From Anoxybacteroides tepidamans (lineage in GTDB: Bacteria > Bacillota > Bacilli > Bacillales > Anoxybacillaceae), in assembly GCF_014201465.1 (NCBI RefSeq), contig NZ_JACHEP010000004.1, positions 89,352 through 153,351 on the forward strand: 64,000 nucleotides of DNA, given 5' to 3'. Position numbers and translations under genes: made by a program. Below are positions 44,053 to 51,903 of this stretch, one piece after another. Every line of letters begins with the position of its first letter. Position 1 is the first letter of the stretch. Below the pieces are notes generated by a model. It searched no databases, had not been told where the DNA came from, and worked only from the letters and a program-made list of their open reading frames with translations.

Positions 44053-44880
44053 ATGAGAATTAACCACAATATTCAAGCACTAAACGCCTATCGCAACTTA
44101 GCGACAAACCAATTGAACACTTCGAAAAACTTAGAAAAACTTTCATCCGGCTTGCGCATTAACCGCGCGGCAGACGACGCTGCTGGCCTTGCCATCTCCG
44201 AAAAAATGCGCTCGCAAATCCGCGGGCTAGAAGTTGCAGAACGCAACTCCTTAGATGCGATTTCCCTCATCCAAACAGCTGAAGGGGCTTTAAACGAGGT
44301 GCATAGCATGCTTCAAAGAATGAGAGAATTGGCAGTACAATCCTCGAATAGTACAAATCAAACAGAAGATCGCGATGCTTTAGATAGGGAATTCCAGCAA
44401 CTGATCCAAGAGATCGATCGTATTGGAAATGATACACAATTCAATAAAATGCAAGTATTGACTACAGATCAGTCTATTGAAGTGCAAATCGGAGCTAACA
44501 CATTACAAACACTAACGCTCACTTGGAAAAAACAATTAAAAACATCGCTTGGTGAAGATCAAGTAGACATTTCCACTTTAGATATTAAAACATTTGCGAC
44601 AGCGCAAACTGCTATAACGGAGTTAGATAAAGCTATTATTTCTGTATCAAAAACTCGGTCATTAATGGGCGCATACCAAAATCGCCTCGAGCATACGATC
44701 AACAACTTAAAAACAGCAAATGAAAACTTAACATCAGCTGAATCCCGCATTCGCGATACCGATATGGCGATGGAGATGACGGAGTTTACGAAGAACAACA
44801 TTTTAAACCAAGCAGCACAGGCGATGCTCGCGCAAGCAAACCAACTGCCGCAAGGAATTTTGCAATTGTTAAAAAGCTAA
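44053..44880 (+). CDS. Second flagellin (Hag paralog)
   Basis: 275 residues. Conserved N-terminal D0/D1 ([40 protein letters not shown]) and C-terminal D1/D0 (AYQNRLEHTINNL, ESRIRDTDMAMEMTEFTKNN) parts with a short variable centre. It has no intron and no sigma-D box directly upstream. AAAGGAG precedes ATG 44053. It is similar in size to the spliced Hag (about 271) but diverged in the centre. A terminator follows, so it ends the first part of the extra block. Confidence 0.95.
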   Translation: MRINHNIQALNAYRNLATNQLNTSKNLEKLSSGLRINRAADDAAGLAISEKMRSQIRGLEVAERNSLDAISLIQTAEGALNEVHSMLQRMRELAVQSSNSTNQTEDRDALDREFQQLIQEIDRIGNDTQFNKMQVLTTDQSIEVQIGANTLQTLTLTWKKQLKTSLGEDQVDISTLDIKTFATAQTAITELDKAIISVSKTRSLMGAYQNRLEHTINNLKTANENLTSAESRIRDTDMAMEMTEFTKNNILNQAAQAMLAQANQLPQGILQLLKS

Positions 44881-44892
44881 TGTTTCACTATA

Positions 44893-44924
44893 GGGTTAGG
44901 TCAACAAGACCTCGCCCTTTTTTT
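44893..44924 (+). terminator. Terminator after the second flagellin gene
   Basis: GGGTTAGGTC (44893-44902) pairs with GACCTCGCCC (44908-44917) except at one base pair, followed by seven Ts. Confidence 0.85.
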
Positions 44925-44961
44925 GTAGATGTGAGATAATGGTCGTAACGAGGTGATCCTT

Positions 44962-45399
44962 ATGGAAGTGCAAAAAGTGACGAAGGCGAATGCCACAAAC
45001 GTCAGCCGAAAAGAAGAAAAACCGACCGAATCGGTTTCGTTTACCGAAGTGATGGCAAAAAAGCGAAATGATATCGTCTTTGAGCGCATCCAGCAACAAG
45101 TCCAAGAAATCGAAGCGCAAGGAAAAAAACTAGCCGAATCGCAAACGATTGAAGACTTAAAAAAATATAAAAAACTTGTCAAACAATTTCTCGACGATGC
45201 TGTCAAAAGCGGTCTTGAACTCAAGGAACAGCGCGGCTTTAGCCGCGGCGGGCGCACACGAATTTATAAAATCGTCAAAGAAGTCGACAAAAAACTGATC
45301 GATTTAACGAACGCCGTTTTGCAAAAAGAACAAAAAGGGCTTGATTTATTAGGGTTGATCGGCGAAATTCAAGGGCTCATCATTAATATTTACACGTAA
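44962..45399 (+). CDS. YaaR-family (DUF327) protein
   Basis: 145 residues from ATG 44962, with CGAGGTGAT as ribosome site; a GTG three codons earlier overlaps that site. A charged helical protein with the YaaR pattern: VSFTEVMAKKRND near the N-terminus, LKKYKKLVKQFLDDAVKSG in the centre and RTRIYKIVKEVDKKLIDLTN. The function of the family is unknown. It sits between the second flagellin and yvyF. In B. subtilis yaaR is elsewhere, so this placement is part of the inserted block. Confidence 0.85.
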   Translation: MEVQKVTKANATNVSRKEEKPTESVSFTEVMAKKRNDIVFERIQQQVQEIEAQGKKLAESQTIEDLKKYKKLVKQFLDDAVKSGLELKEQRGFSRGGRTRIYKIVKEVDKKLIDLTNAVLQKEQKGLDLLGLIGEIQGLIINIYT

Positions 45400-45413
45400 A
45401 GAAGGGGAGAAGT

Positions 45414-45818
45414 ATGGCACAATTAGATAACTGTCCGAAATGCGGCCGTCTGTTTGTCAAAAACCAATTTCGTGACGTATGCGAACAGTGCTATAAAGAA
45501 GAAGAAAAATTGTTTGAAAAAGTGCATAACTTTCTTCGTAAGCGCGAAAACCGCACCGCTACACTTGCGCAAGTCGTCGCTGCTACCGAAGTGGACGAAG
45601 CGCTCATTATCAAATGGATTAAAAAAGGGCGGCTACAGCTCGTGCAATTTCCGAACCTCGGCTATCCGTGTGAAAAATGTGGCAAACTGATTCGCGAAGG
45701 CCGGCTTTGCGTTGAATGCAGCCAAGGGCTGCAAAAACAATTGCAGCAATTAGAACAAGAAAAACAATCAAACAAACAACACCGTGTAACTTATTATACG
45801 AAAAAAGATGAAAACTAA
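45414..45818 (+). CDS. yvyF: Flagellar-operon zinc-ribbon protein YvyF
   Basis: 134 residues. CxxC pairs at both ends: CPKCG...CEQC (about 6-28) and CEKCG...CVEC (about 84-102), with a helix-turn-helix-like centre (VVAATEVDEALIIKWIKKGRLQL). The YvyF family is always found before flgM. Its role is not settled; a regulatory or RNA-binding role has been suggested for such proteins. The promoter of flgM starts inside its last codons. Confidence 0.92.
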   Translation: MAQLDNCPKCGRLFVKNQFRDVCEQCYKEEEKLFEKVHNFLRKRENRTATLAQVVAATEVDEALIIKWIKKGRLQLVQFPNLGYPCEKCGKLIREGRLCVECSQGLQKQLQQLEQEKQSNKQHRVTYYTKKDEN

Positions 45819-45842
45819 ACATAAGCATATTTTTGCCGATAT
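45816..45842 (+). promoter_or_regulatory. Sigma-D promoter of flgM
   Basis: TAAA (45816-45819), 15 bases, GCCGATAT (45835-45842): a perfect sigma-D consensus. It overlaps the end of yvyF and precedes flgM by 52 bases, as in B. subtilis. Confidence 0.95.
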
Positions 45843-45893
45843 AAACAGTAGATACGTTTGCGCGTACAAACAAAAGAAAACGGAGTGAGCACG

Positions 45894-46157
45894 ATGAACA
45901 TCCATCGCATTGGATCGATGAACGTCAATCCTTATCAACGGCAAATCAATAAAACCGAACAAGCGGCGAAATTAACCGGCAAAAAAGATAAAGTCGAAAT
46001 TTCGCAAGCGGCAAAAGAACTGCAGGAAGCGTCTAAATTAGAAGCGGCTCGCCAGGAAAAAGTCGAGCAGCTCAAACAACAAGTGCAAGCCGGCACATAT
46101 ACAGTTGACGCCAAAGCGGTTGCCGAAAGCATTTTGAACTATTATTTTAACAAATAA
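45894..46157 (+). CDS. flgM: Anti-sigma factor FlgM
   Basis: 87 residues from ATG 45894, with CGGAGTGAG upstream; the frame is open further back but has no better start. The sequence follows FlgM: basic and flexible at the start (MNIHRIGSMNVNPYQ), then KDKVEISQAAKELQEASK, then a helical C-terminal half that binds sigma-D. FlgM holds sigma-D inactive until the hook is finished. It is made from a sigma-D promoter, closing a feedback loop. Confidence 0.95.
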   Translation: MNIHRIGSMNVNPYQRQINKTEQAAKLTGKKDKVEISQAAKELQEASKLEAARQEKVEQLKQQVQAGTYTVDAKAVAESILNYYFNK

Positions 46158-46172
46158 TTGGGGAGAAAAAAG

Positions 46173-46643
46173 ATGACGTTTACAGAATTAATTTCTCTCT
46201 TAGAAAAACAAGTCAAACTGCATAAAAGCCTCTATCAGCTTGCATTAAAGAAAACAGAAGCGCTCAAAAAGCAAGACATTGAAATGTTAACGGCGCTTAT
46301 GAAAGATGAGCAAAAACATATTTTCGCCATCCAGCAGCTTGAAAATAACCGGCTGTACTTTATGCAGCAACATGGCCTTGCGGAAGCGACCATGACAAGC
46401 TGTATCGAACGTGCCGATGGGCAGGAACGTTTGCAGCTAATGGAACTATACGAACAACTCGTTCACTTCATCGAGCAAATAAAGGAAGTCAATGACTTAA
46501 ACCGACAGCTGACTGAACAAGCGCTGCAATTCATTTATTTAACGCTCGATATGATGATGCCGCAAACGCAGCCCGTCAACTATAGCAAAACAAATACGTA
46601 CGATGAGCCGCTCGAGCGCTCGGTGTTCGAGTCAAAGGCGTAA
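46173..46643 (+). CDS. flgN: FlgN-family export chaperone (YvyG)
   Basis: 156 residues from ATG 46173 after TTGGGGAGA. All-helical, with the FlgN layout: LISLLEKQVKLHKSLYQLALKKTEALKKQD in the first half (about 5-34) and LTEQALQFIYLTLDMM near the C-terminus. It acts as a chaperone for the hook-filament junction proteins FlgK and FlgL, which are the next two genes. Confidence 0.9.
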   Translation: MTFTELISLLEKQVKLHKSLYQLALKKTEALKKQDIEMLTALMKDEQKHIFAIQQLENNRLYFMQQHGLAEATMTSCIERADGQERLQLMELYEQLVHFIEQIKEVNDLNRQLTEQALQFIYLTLDMMMPQTQPVNYSKTNTYDEPLERSVFESKA

Positions 46644-46654
46644 GGAGGATTACG

Positions 46655-48193
46655 ATGCTTTCTACATTTGGAGGTTTAGAAACGGTACGGCGCGGCATGA
46701 CCGCCCAGCAGCAAGCCTTATATGTGACCGGCCATAATGTTGCGAACGCCAATACACCTGGCTATTCGCGCCAGCGCATCAACTTTGTCCAAACCCCGGC
46801 ATATCCATATGCGTCGCAAAACCGTCCTATCATTCCAGGACAAATCGGAACAGGCGTGGAAGGCGGAACGGTGCAGCGCATGCGCGAAGAATTTTTAGAC
46901 GTGCAATACCGCGGGGAAAATATGAAATACGGCTATTGGAACATGCGCTCTGATTCGCTGAAAAAAATGGAGGAAATTATGAACGAGCCGTCGGAAGAAG
47001 GATTGGCGAAAACGCTCGACCGCTTTTGGCAATCGCTGCAAGATTTAGCGGTCAACCCGTCCAACTCCGGCGCTCGCTCTGTCGTTCGCCAGCGCGGCAT
47101 CGCAGTAGCGGAAACGTTTCATTATTTATCCACTTCGTTAAAATCGGTTCAAAACGATTTGAAAAATGAAATGGACATAACGATTCAAGCTGTCAACTCG
47201 CTCGCTGACCAGCTGAACAGCCTTAACAAACAAATCGGTGAAACGGAAGTACACGGCTATTTGCCAAATGACTTGTATGATGAGAGAAACCGCTTATTGG
47301 ATGAACTGTCGCAATATGTAAATATTCGTGTGACAGCGGTGTCGAGTGGCGGTAACGCGCTGAAAATTGCTGAAGGGCGGTTTACGGTGGAGCTTGTCGA
47401 TAAAACGAGCGGCACGACGATCGGAACGCTTGTCGACGGACGAAACGGCACCGTGCAGAAATTCGATGTGCAATATAAAGATAATGTGAAAAAAGAAGGT
47501 CCTGCCGTTTCTTTTTCGCTTGGCAACCAAACGTTTTCGACTTTTATGAATTTAAAAGAAAACGGAAAACTCGGCGCTCTTCTTTATTCTTACGGATATA
47601 GCGAAGATGGCGGCACGACGGTGAACGGATTGTATCCGGAGATGTTGAACAATTTAAATGAGATGGCAAAAGCGTTTGCCGAAAAATTTAATGAAGTGCA
47701 TGAAAGCGGCTGGAGTGTCGCTGAAATCAACAGTAAAACGAAATTGGCGAGCAATCCGTTTTTTACGTTTGATGTGAATGACCCAGCCGGAACGCTTGAT
47801 TTGGCGCAAAATATTAAAGATTCATTGGACTATATTGCCGCATCCAAAACAGGCCAGCTTGGCGACGGAAGCAATGCGATAGCACTTGCGGAAGTGAAAA
47901 ACACGACGATGTCCATCGCTGGCAGTACGACGACGATTCAAAACTTTTACGAAAGCGTCATCGGACAAATGGCGGTCAATGCGCAAGAAGCAAAACGGCT
48001 TGCGGATAATAGCGATACTCTTCGCCAGTCGGTCGATGAACGCCGCATGTCGGTCAGCTCGGTATCGCTTGATGAAGAAATGACGAACATGGTTAAATTC
48101 CAGCATGCCTATAATGCGTCGGCGCGTATGATTACGGTGATCGATCAAATGCTCGATAAAATCATTAATAACATGGGCATTGTCGGAAGGTAG
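46655..48193 (+). CDS. flgK: Hook-filament junction protein FlgK
   Basis: 512 residues. The N-terminal rod motif (LETVRRGMTAQQQALYVTGHNVANANTPGYSRQ, about 7-39) and the C-terminal helix (SVSLDEEMTNMVKFQHAYNASARMITVIDQMLDKI) are clear. The central part (about 200-390) is beta-rich. It is the first of the two proteins that link hook and filament. TAAGGAGGATTACG sets the start. It is in the flgM-flgN-flgK-flgL operon. Confidence 0.97.
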   Translation: MLSTFGGLETVRRGMTAQQQALYVTGHNVANANTPGYSRQRINFVQTPAYPYASQNRPIIPGQIGTGVEGGTVQRMREEFLDVQYRGENMKYGYWNMRSDSLKKMEEIMNEPSEEGLAKTLDRFWQSLQDLAVNPSNSGARSVVRQRGIAVAETFHYLSTSLKSVQNDLKNEMDITIQAVNSLADQLNSLNKQIGETEVHGYLPNDLYDERNRLLDELSQYVNIRVTAVSSGGNALKIAEGRFTVELVDKTSGTTIGTLVDGRNGTVQKFDVQYKDNVKKEGPAVSFSLGNQTFSTFMNLKENGKLGALLYSYGYSEDGGTTVNGLYPEMLNNLNEMAKAFAEKFNEVHESGWSVAEINSKTKLASNPFFTFDVNDPAGTLDLAQNIKDSLDYIAASKTGQLGDGSNAIALAEVKNTTMSIAGSTTTIQNFYESVIGQMAVNAQEAKRLADNSDTLRQSVDERRMSVSSVSLDEEMTNMVKFQHAYNASARMITVIDQMLDKIINNMGIVGR

Positions 48194-48202
48194 GTGGAAT
48201 AA

Positions 48203-49087
48203 ATGCGCGTAACCCAACTTATGCTTACGAACAATTCGTTGCGTAATGTAAGTAAAAGCTACGATCGGCTCGGCGTATATCAAGAACAATTATCGACTGG
48301 AAAAAAAATTCAACGTCCATCCGATGATCCGGTTGTGGCGATGAAAGGAATGTATTACCGTACAAGTTTAACAGAAATCGAACAATACCAACGGAACTTG
48401 TCCGAAGTTTATACGTGGATGGACAACTCCGAATCGGCGCTTGACCATACGACACAAGTATTGCAGCGCGTACGGGAACTTGTCGTGCAAGGGAAAAACG
48501 GCACGTTGACGCCGGAAGACCAGCAGGCGATCGCCCGCGAAATTGAGCAGCTGAAAAGCGATCTCGTGCAAACGGCGAACACGAAAGTAGCCGGAAAATA
48601 TATTTTCAACGGAACAAACATTGCCGAAGCGCCTGTAACGGAGCAAACGCCGCCAACTGCGCCGCTTGTGCAAAATAATACCGATGATTTTACAGTGGAA
48701 GTGTCAAAAGGAGTTAAGCTGAAGGCAAACATTAACCCAAACAACGTGTTCAGCCAACAGTTGTTCGATACGCTGCAGCAAATTGAAAACACGTTCAAGG
48801 GTACGTCAGCAGGCAATTTGGACAATTTATTGAAAGATTTGGACGATCGTATGAATAGCGTCCTCGCCGAGCGTGCCGAGCTTGGCGCGCGCGTCAACCG
48901 GCTCGAGCTTGTCGAGCAGCGTCTTTCCACGCAGCAAGTCATCGCCCAACAAATGATTTCCGACAACGAAGACGCTGACATTGAAAAAGTCATTACGGAT
49001 TTAAAAACGCAAGAAAGCGTCCATCGTGCGGCACTGTCCGTCGGGGCGCGCATCATTCAGCCGACGCTCGTTGACTTTTTACGTTAG
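48203..49087 (+). CDS. flgL: Hook-filament junction protein FlgL
   Basis: 294 residues, flagellin-like fold. N-terminal part: RVTQLMLTNNSLRNVSKSY (about 2-20) and LSTGKKIQRPSDDPVVAMKG; C-terminal part: LGARVNRLELVEQRL and QESVHRAALSVGARIIQPTLVDFL. It is the second junction protein, between FlgK and the filament. The gene is 9 bases after flgK. Confidence 0.97.
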   Translation: MRVTQLMLTNNSLRNVSKSYDRLGVYQEQLSTGKKIQRPSDDPVVAMKGMYYRTSLTEIEQYQRNLSEVYTWMDNSESALDHTTQVLQRVRELVVQGKNGTLTPEDQQAIAREIEQLKSDLVQTANTKVAGKYIFNGTNIAEAPVTEQTPPTAPLVQNNTDDFTVEVSKGVKLKANINPNNVFSQQLFDTLQQIENTFKGTSAGNLDNLLKDLDDRMNSVLAERAELGARVNRLELVEQRLSTQQVIAQQMISDNEDADIEKVITDLKTQESVHRAALSVGARIIQPTLVDFLR

Positions 49088-49096
49088 GTGATGGCG

Positions 49097-49642
49097 ATGA
49101 GACTCGAAATGCAAGCAACGTTCCCGCAGCTGGCAATTTCGATTGAGCGGGCGCAAATGGAAATACGCCAGCCGCCCGCGGACGTTTCGATCGAGCAGCC
49201 GCCGGCGCAACTAGAGATGAAAACAACGCCGCCGCGCTTGACGATCGACCAATCGGAAGCGTGGGCGGATATGGATTTAAAACATATTTTTCGCCGCATC
49301 GCCGAAGCAGCGCAAGAAGGGTATGAAAATTGGCTATCCTATTTAGAAACCGTATCGGCACAAGGAGATGAATTGATGCGCATCGAACAGGGCGGCGATG
49401 TGCTTGCGGCGCAGGCACAAGCAAACAGTGAGCCTCCGCCGCTCGAATTTAACATTGGGCTTGTACCGCGGCCGTTCAGCGTGAAAATCGGCTTTGAACC
49501 GGGGCGTCTTGAGCTGAATTGGCAAACGTACGGCGCGCGCATTCATATCGAGCCGCGCCCTGCGCAAATCGACTACAAACCGGGTGCTGTCCATTTCGAT
49601 TTAGCGCGGCACAACTCGTTGCGCATTGATGTCGTCACATAA
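49097..49642 (+). CDS. yviE: YviE-like flagellar-operon protein (DUF6470)
   Basis: 181 residues from ATG 49097, which has AGGTG at the proper distance; earlier in-frame starts overlap it. Rich in Pro, Gln and alternating beta-type segments such as EIRQPPADVSIEQPPAQLEM, repeated in looser form near the C-terminus (GYKPG-like loops: EPRPAQIDYKPGAVHFDL). The family is always placed between flgL and fliW; the function is unknown. Confidence 0.9.
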   Translation: MRLEMQATFPQLAISIERAQMEIRQPPADVSIEQPPAQLEMKTTPPRLTIDQSEAWADMDLKHIFRRIAEAAQEGYENWLSYLETVSAQGDELMRIEQGGDVLAAQAQANSEPPPLEFNIGLVPRPFSVKIGFEPGRLELNWQTYGARIHIEPRPAQIDYKPGAVHFDLARHNSLRIDVVT

Positions 49643-49659
49643 CGAATTGAGGGATAAAG

Positions 49660-50094
49660 ATGAAAATTGCTACTAAATATCATGGGGAGATTGACATTCA
49701 AGCGGCGGACATCATTCGTTTCGAACAAGGTGTTCCCGGCTTTTTCGACGAAAAGCAGTTCGTCTTATTGCCGCTTGATGATACGCCGTTTGTCATTTTG
49801 CAGTCCGTTCAGACGCCGGCGCTCGGCTTTGTCATGATCGAGCCGTTTTCGTATTTTCCGACGTACGAAATCGAGCTTGATGATGCAACGTGCGAACAGC
49901 TGTCGCTCAAGGCGGAAAAAGACGTGGCGGTATATGTCATTTTAACCGTCGCCGAACCGTTTGACGACACGACGGCGAACTTGCAGGCGCCTGTCGTCAT
50001 TAACGTCCGCGAGCGTCTCGGCAAGCAAGTCATTTTAACGAATACGCTATACAAAACGAAACATCGTCTATTTTCAGAAAAAGTGGCGAAATAG
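49660..50094 (+). CDS. fliW: Flagellar assembly factor FliW
   Basis: 144 residues. Typical FliW: IRFEQGVPGFFDEKQFVLLPLDD near the N-terminus (split over about 18-40), then QTPALGFVMIEPF and VYVILTVAEPFDDTTANLQAPVVIN. FliW binds CsrA and flagellin in turn, so flagellin translation is adjusted to filament need. It is directly before csrA. Confidence 0.96.
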   Translation: MKIATKYHGEIDIQAADIIRFEQGVPGFFDEKQFVLLPLDDTPFVILQSVQTPALGFVMIEPFSYFPTYEIELDDATCEQLSLKAEKDVAVYVILTVAEPFDDTTANLQAPVVINVRERLGKQVILTNTLYKTKHRLFSEKVAK

Positions 50095-50106
50095 GAGGCG
50101 AGAACG

Positions 50107-50355
50107 ATGCTTGTACTAACGCGCAAATTAAAAGAAGTAATCCAAATCGGCGACGACATCGAGATTACCGTTCTCGCCATCCAAGGCGATCAAGTGAAGA
50201 TTGGCATCCATGCGCCGAAACATATTGACATTCACCGAAAGGAAGTGTATCTCGCCATCCAAGCGGAAAATAACGCTGCTTCTCTCGTCTCCGCTTCGTC
50301 GCTCAAACAGCTCACTGAACAATTAAAACAACGGAAAGGAGGGGAGGAAGCATGA
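50107..50355 (+). CDS. csrA: Carbon storage regulator CsrA
   Basis: 82 residues, slightly longer than the usual 60-75 because of a C-terminal helix that carries the FliW contact in Bacillus. Conserved start [20 protein letters not shown], then [16 protein letters not shown]. CsrA binds GGA sites in the hag leader and blocks translation; such a site is seen at 50636-50669. GGAGGCGAGAACG precedes the start. The next small gene overlaps it by four bases. Confidence 0.97.
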   Translation: MLVLTRKLKEVIQIGDDIEITVLAIQGDQVKIGIHAPKHIDIHRKEVYLAIQAENNAASLVSASSLKQLTEQLKQRKGGEEA

Positions 50356-50537
50356 GTGTGAGCATTGGCGGTGTCCAAATTCCTGGCGTCATCGCGCGCA
50401 TTGTTGAAGATAATAAACAAATCGCCGAACTGGCGTTAAACGAGATGATTAACAAACATAAAGACGACCCAGCGCGTATTGTGAAAGAAATCCAACAACC
50501 ATCTCCATTTTCACAATTTCTTGACATTAAAATCTAA
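50352..50537 (+). CDS. Small protein of 61 residues between csrA and hag
   Basis: ATG 50352 overlaps the csrA stop (ATGA) and has the very strong AAAGGAGGGGAGG site inside csrA. The product starts [20 protein letters not shown] and ends with a hydrophobic FSQFLDIKI. It has a helical centre ([19 protein letters not shown]). I do not know the family. The coupling makes it a real gene and suggests a task in the FliW-CsrA-Hag circuit. Confidence 0.75.
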   Translation: MSVSIGGVQIPGVIARIVEDNKQIAELALNEMINKHKDDPARIVKEIQQPSPFSQFLDIKI

Positions 50538-50557
50538 TTTTTTTTACAAAAAACTAT

Positions 50558-50584
50558 TAAACTTTAAAACAACGAAGCCGATAA
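50558..50584 (+). promoter_or_regulatory. Sigma-D promoter of hag
   Basis: TAAA (50558-50561), 15 bases, GCCGATAA (50577-50584). Only the last base differs from the consensus. It leaves a leader of about 90 bases before hag. Confidence 0.92.
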
Positions 50585-50635
50585 TAAAAGTGGAAGCAGA
50601 AACGAAAGGCGGCCGACTTTCGAAACTGCAAACAA

Positions 50636-50669
50636 CCACACGGATGTGGGAAAAACAAATTCAAGGAGG
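50636..50669 (+). promoter_or_regulatory. CsrA-binding sites in the hag leader
   Basis: CCACA-CGGA-TGTGG (50636-50649) forms a 5-bp stem with GGA in the loop, the classic CsrA site. A second GGA lies in the ribosome site AAGGAGG (50663-50669). Two sites 20-25 bases apart with one covering the ribosome site is the layout known for B. subtilis hag. Confidence 0.85.
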
Positions 50670-50677
50670 AAAAAACA

Positions 50678-51861
50678 ATGAGAATTAACCACAACATTGC
50701 GGCGTTGAATACGTATCGTCAATTGACAATTGGCAACTCAAACGCTGCGAAAAACATGGAAAAACTTTCTTCTGGCCTTCGCATTAACCGTGCAGGCGAT
50801 GACGCAGCAGGTCTTGCGATTTCCGAGAAAATGCGCGGGCAAATTCGTGGGTTAGAAATGGCTTCTAAAAACTCACAAGATGCAATCTCGCTAATCCAAA
50901 CAGCAGAAGGTGCGTTAAACGAAACACATGCGATTTTACAACGCATGCGCGAGTTGGCAGTTCAAGGTGCGAACGATACGAATACGACAATTGACCGTGA
51001 ACAAATTCAAAAAGAATTGAACCAATTAATTTCAGAAATTGACCGCATTTCCAACACGACACAATTTAACACAAAGAACTTGCTTGATGGTTCAATGACA
51101 GCAACGTTCCAAGTAGGGGCGAACAGCAATCAAATTATTAACTTATCCATTGCAACGATGAACTCTACAGCATTGACTGTTGATGCAGGGAACATTTCTG
51201 TTGGAGATAACTCTTTGGCTAGTGCATCAATCGCTAAGATTGACACAGCGATTAATGCTGTATCACAAGAGCGTTCAAAACTTGGTGCATTGCAAAACCG
51301 CTTAGAGTACACAATTAACAACTTATCGACTTCTGCCGAAAACTTAACTGCTGCGGAATCTCGTATTCGCGACGTAGATTATGCTTTAGCCGCTTAAGCG
51401 GTGACAAGCACAGTCGTCCTAACTGGAAACGGTTAGGAGTATGACCGGGTGAATTGCTGGAAACCCCTTAGAGCCTTTAGTGCCACAACGAAGCTGGAAA
51501 CGGCAAGCGTAACGGCTGAAAAAAGCTAAAGGATTGGGCAACCAGCAGCCAAGCTCCTGTAGCGAAAGCTTGGAGAAGGTTCAACGACTAGGACATACCA
51601 CCTAAAGCGAGCGCTATGGTGATGAAGTCCGTAGGGTGAGTAGGATGCTCCATCGTCCTATATCATTCGAAGTGCCCGGCCCCTACCTAGCGAAAGCTAG
51701 CGGGTGAAGAGATAGTCTAGTCATTTGCGAAAGCAAATGTTCGCACGATGGCGAAAGAAATGATGGAGTTTACGAAAAACAACATCTTGACACAGGCAGC
51801 ACAAGCGATGCTTGCGCAAGCCAACCAACAACCACAAGGAGTATTACAACTACTTCGCTAA
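50678..51861 (+). CDS. hag: Major flagellin Hag, two exons split by a group I intron
   Basis: The first frame runs from ATG 50678 and stops early at 51397 after an aberrant YALAA tail. Skipping 51380-51747 joins ...AESRIRDVD to [12 protein letters not shown]..., the conserved flagellin C-terminus, and gives 271 residues (exon 1 50678-51379; exon 2 51748-51861). The exon 1 part has the flagellin start [20 protein letters not shown] and [20 protein letters not shown]. Without splicing the product would lack the last helix needed for assembly. Transcription comes from the sigma-D promoter at 50558, and translation is likely under CsrA control. The junction is set by protein alignment; shifts to 51382/51751 or 51385/51754 also keep the frame and length. 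Confidence 0.93.
51380..51747 (+). ncRNA. Group I self-splicing intron in hag
   Basis: 368 bases with no long frame. Core features: a P2-like hairpin CCTAAC...GGTTAGG (51418-51437), P4 strands TTGCTGG and CCAGCAG, the P7 strand in TCAACGACTAG (about 51580) and the partner GAAGAGATAGTC near 51710, and a P9 hairpin CATTTGC-GAAA-GCAAATG (51722-51739). The intron would end in G. I could not find a convincing internal guide sequence for P1, so the 5' edge is not confirmed. Group I introns in flagellin genes of Geobacillus are known, and this seems to be one. Confidence 0.88.
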
Positions 51862-51871
51862 TAAAGCAGCA

Positions 51872-51903
51872 AGAGACCTTAGGTTTTCTAAGGTCTCTTT
51901 TTA
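51872..51903 (+). terminator. Terminator of hag, shared with the endonuclease 3' end
   Basis: AGAGACCTTAG (51872-51882) pairs with CTAAGGTCTCT (51888-51898), followed by Ts. The minus-strand endonuclease stop codon (51888-51890) lies in the right arm. Confidence 0.9.

Noticed and set aside
48409..49056. 215-codon minus-strand frame opposite flgL
   Set aside because: Shadow of a conserved flagellar gene with biased codon use; no start signal or motif.
51397..51760. Frameshift or pseudogene in hag
   Set aside because: The interrupting segment has group I intron core strands and removing it restores the conserved flagellin end exactly.
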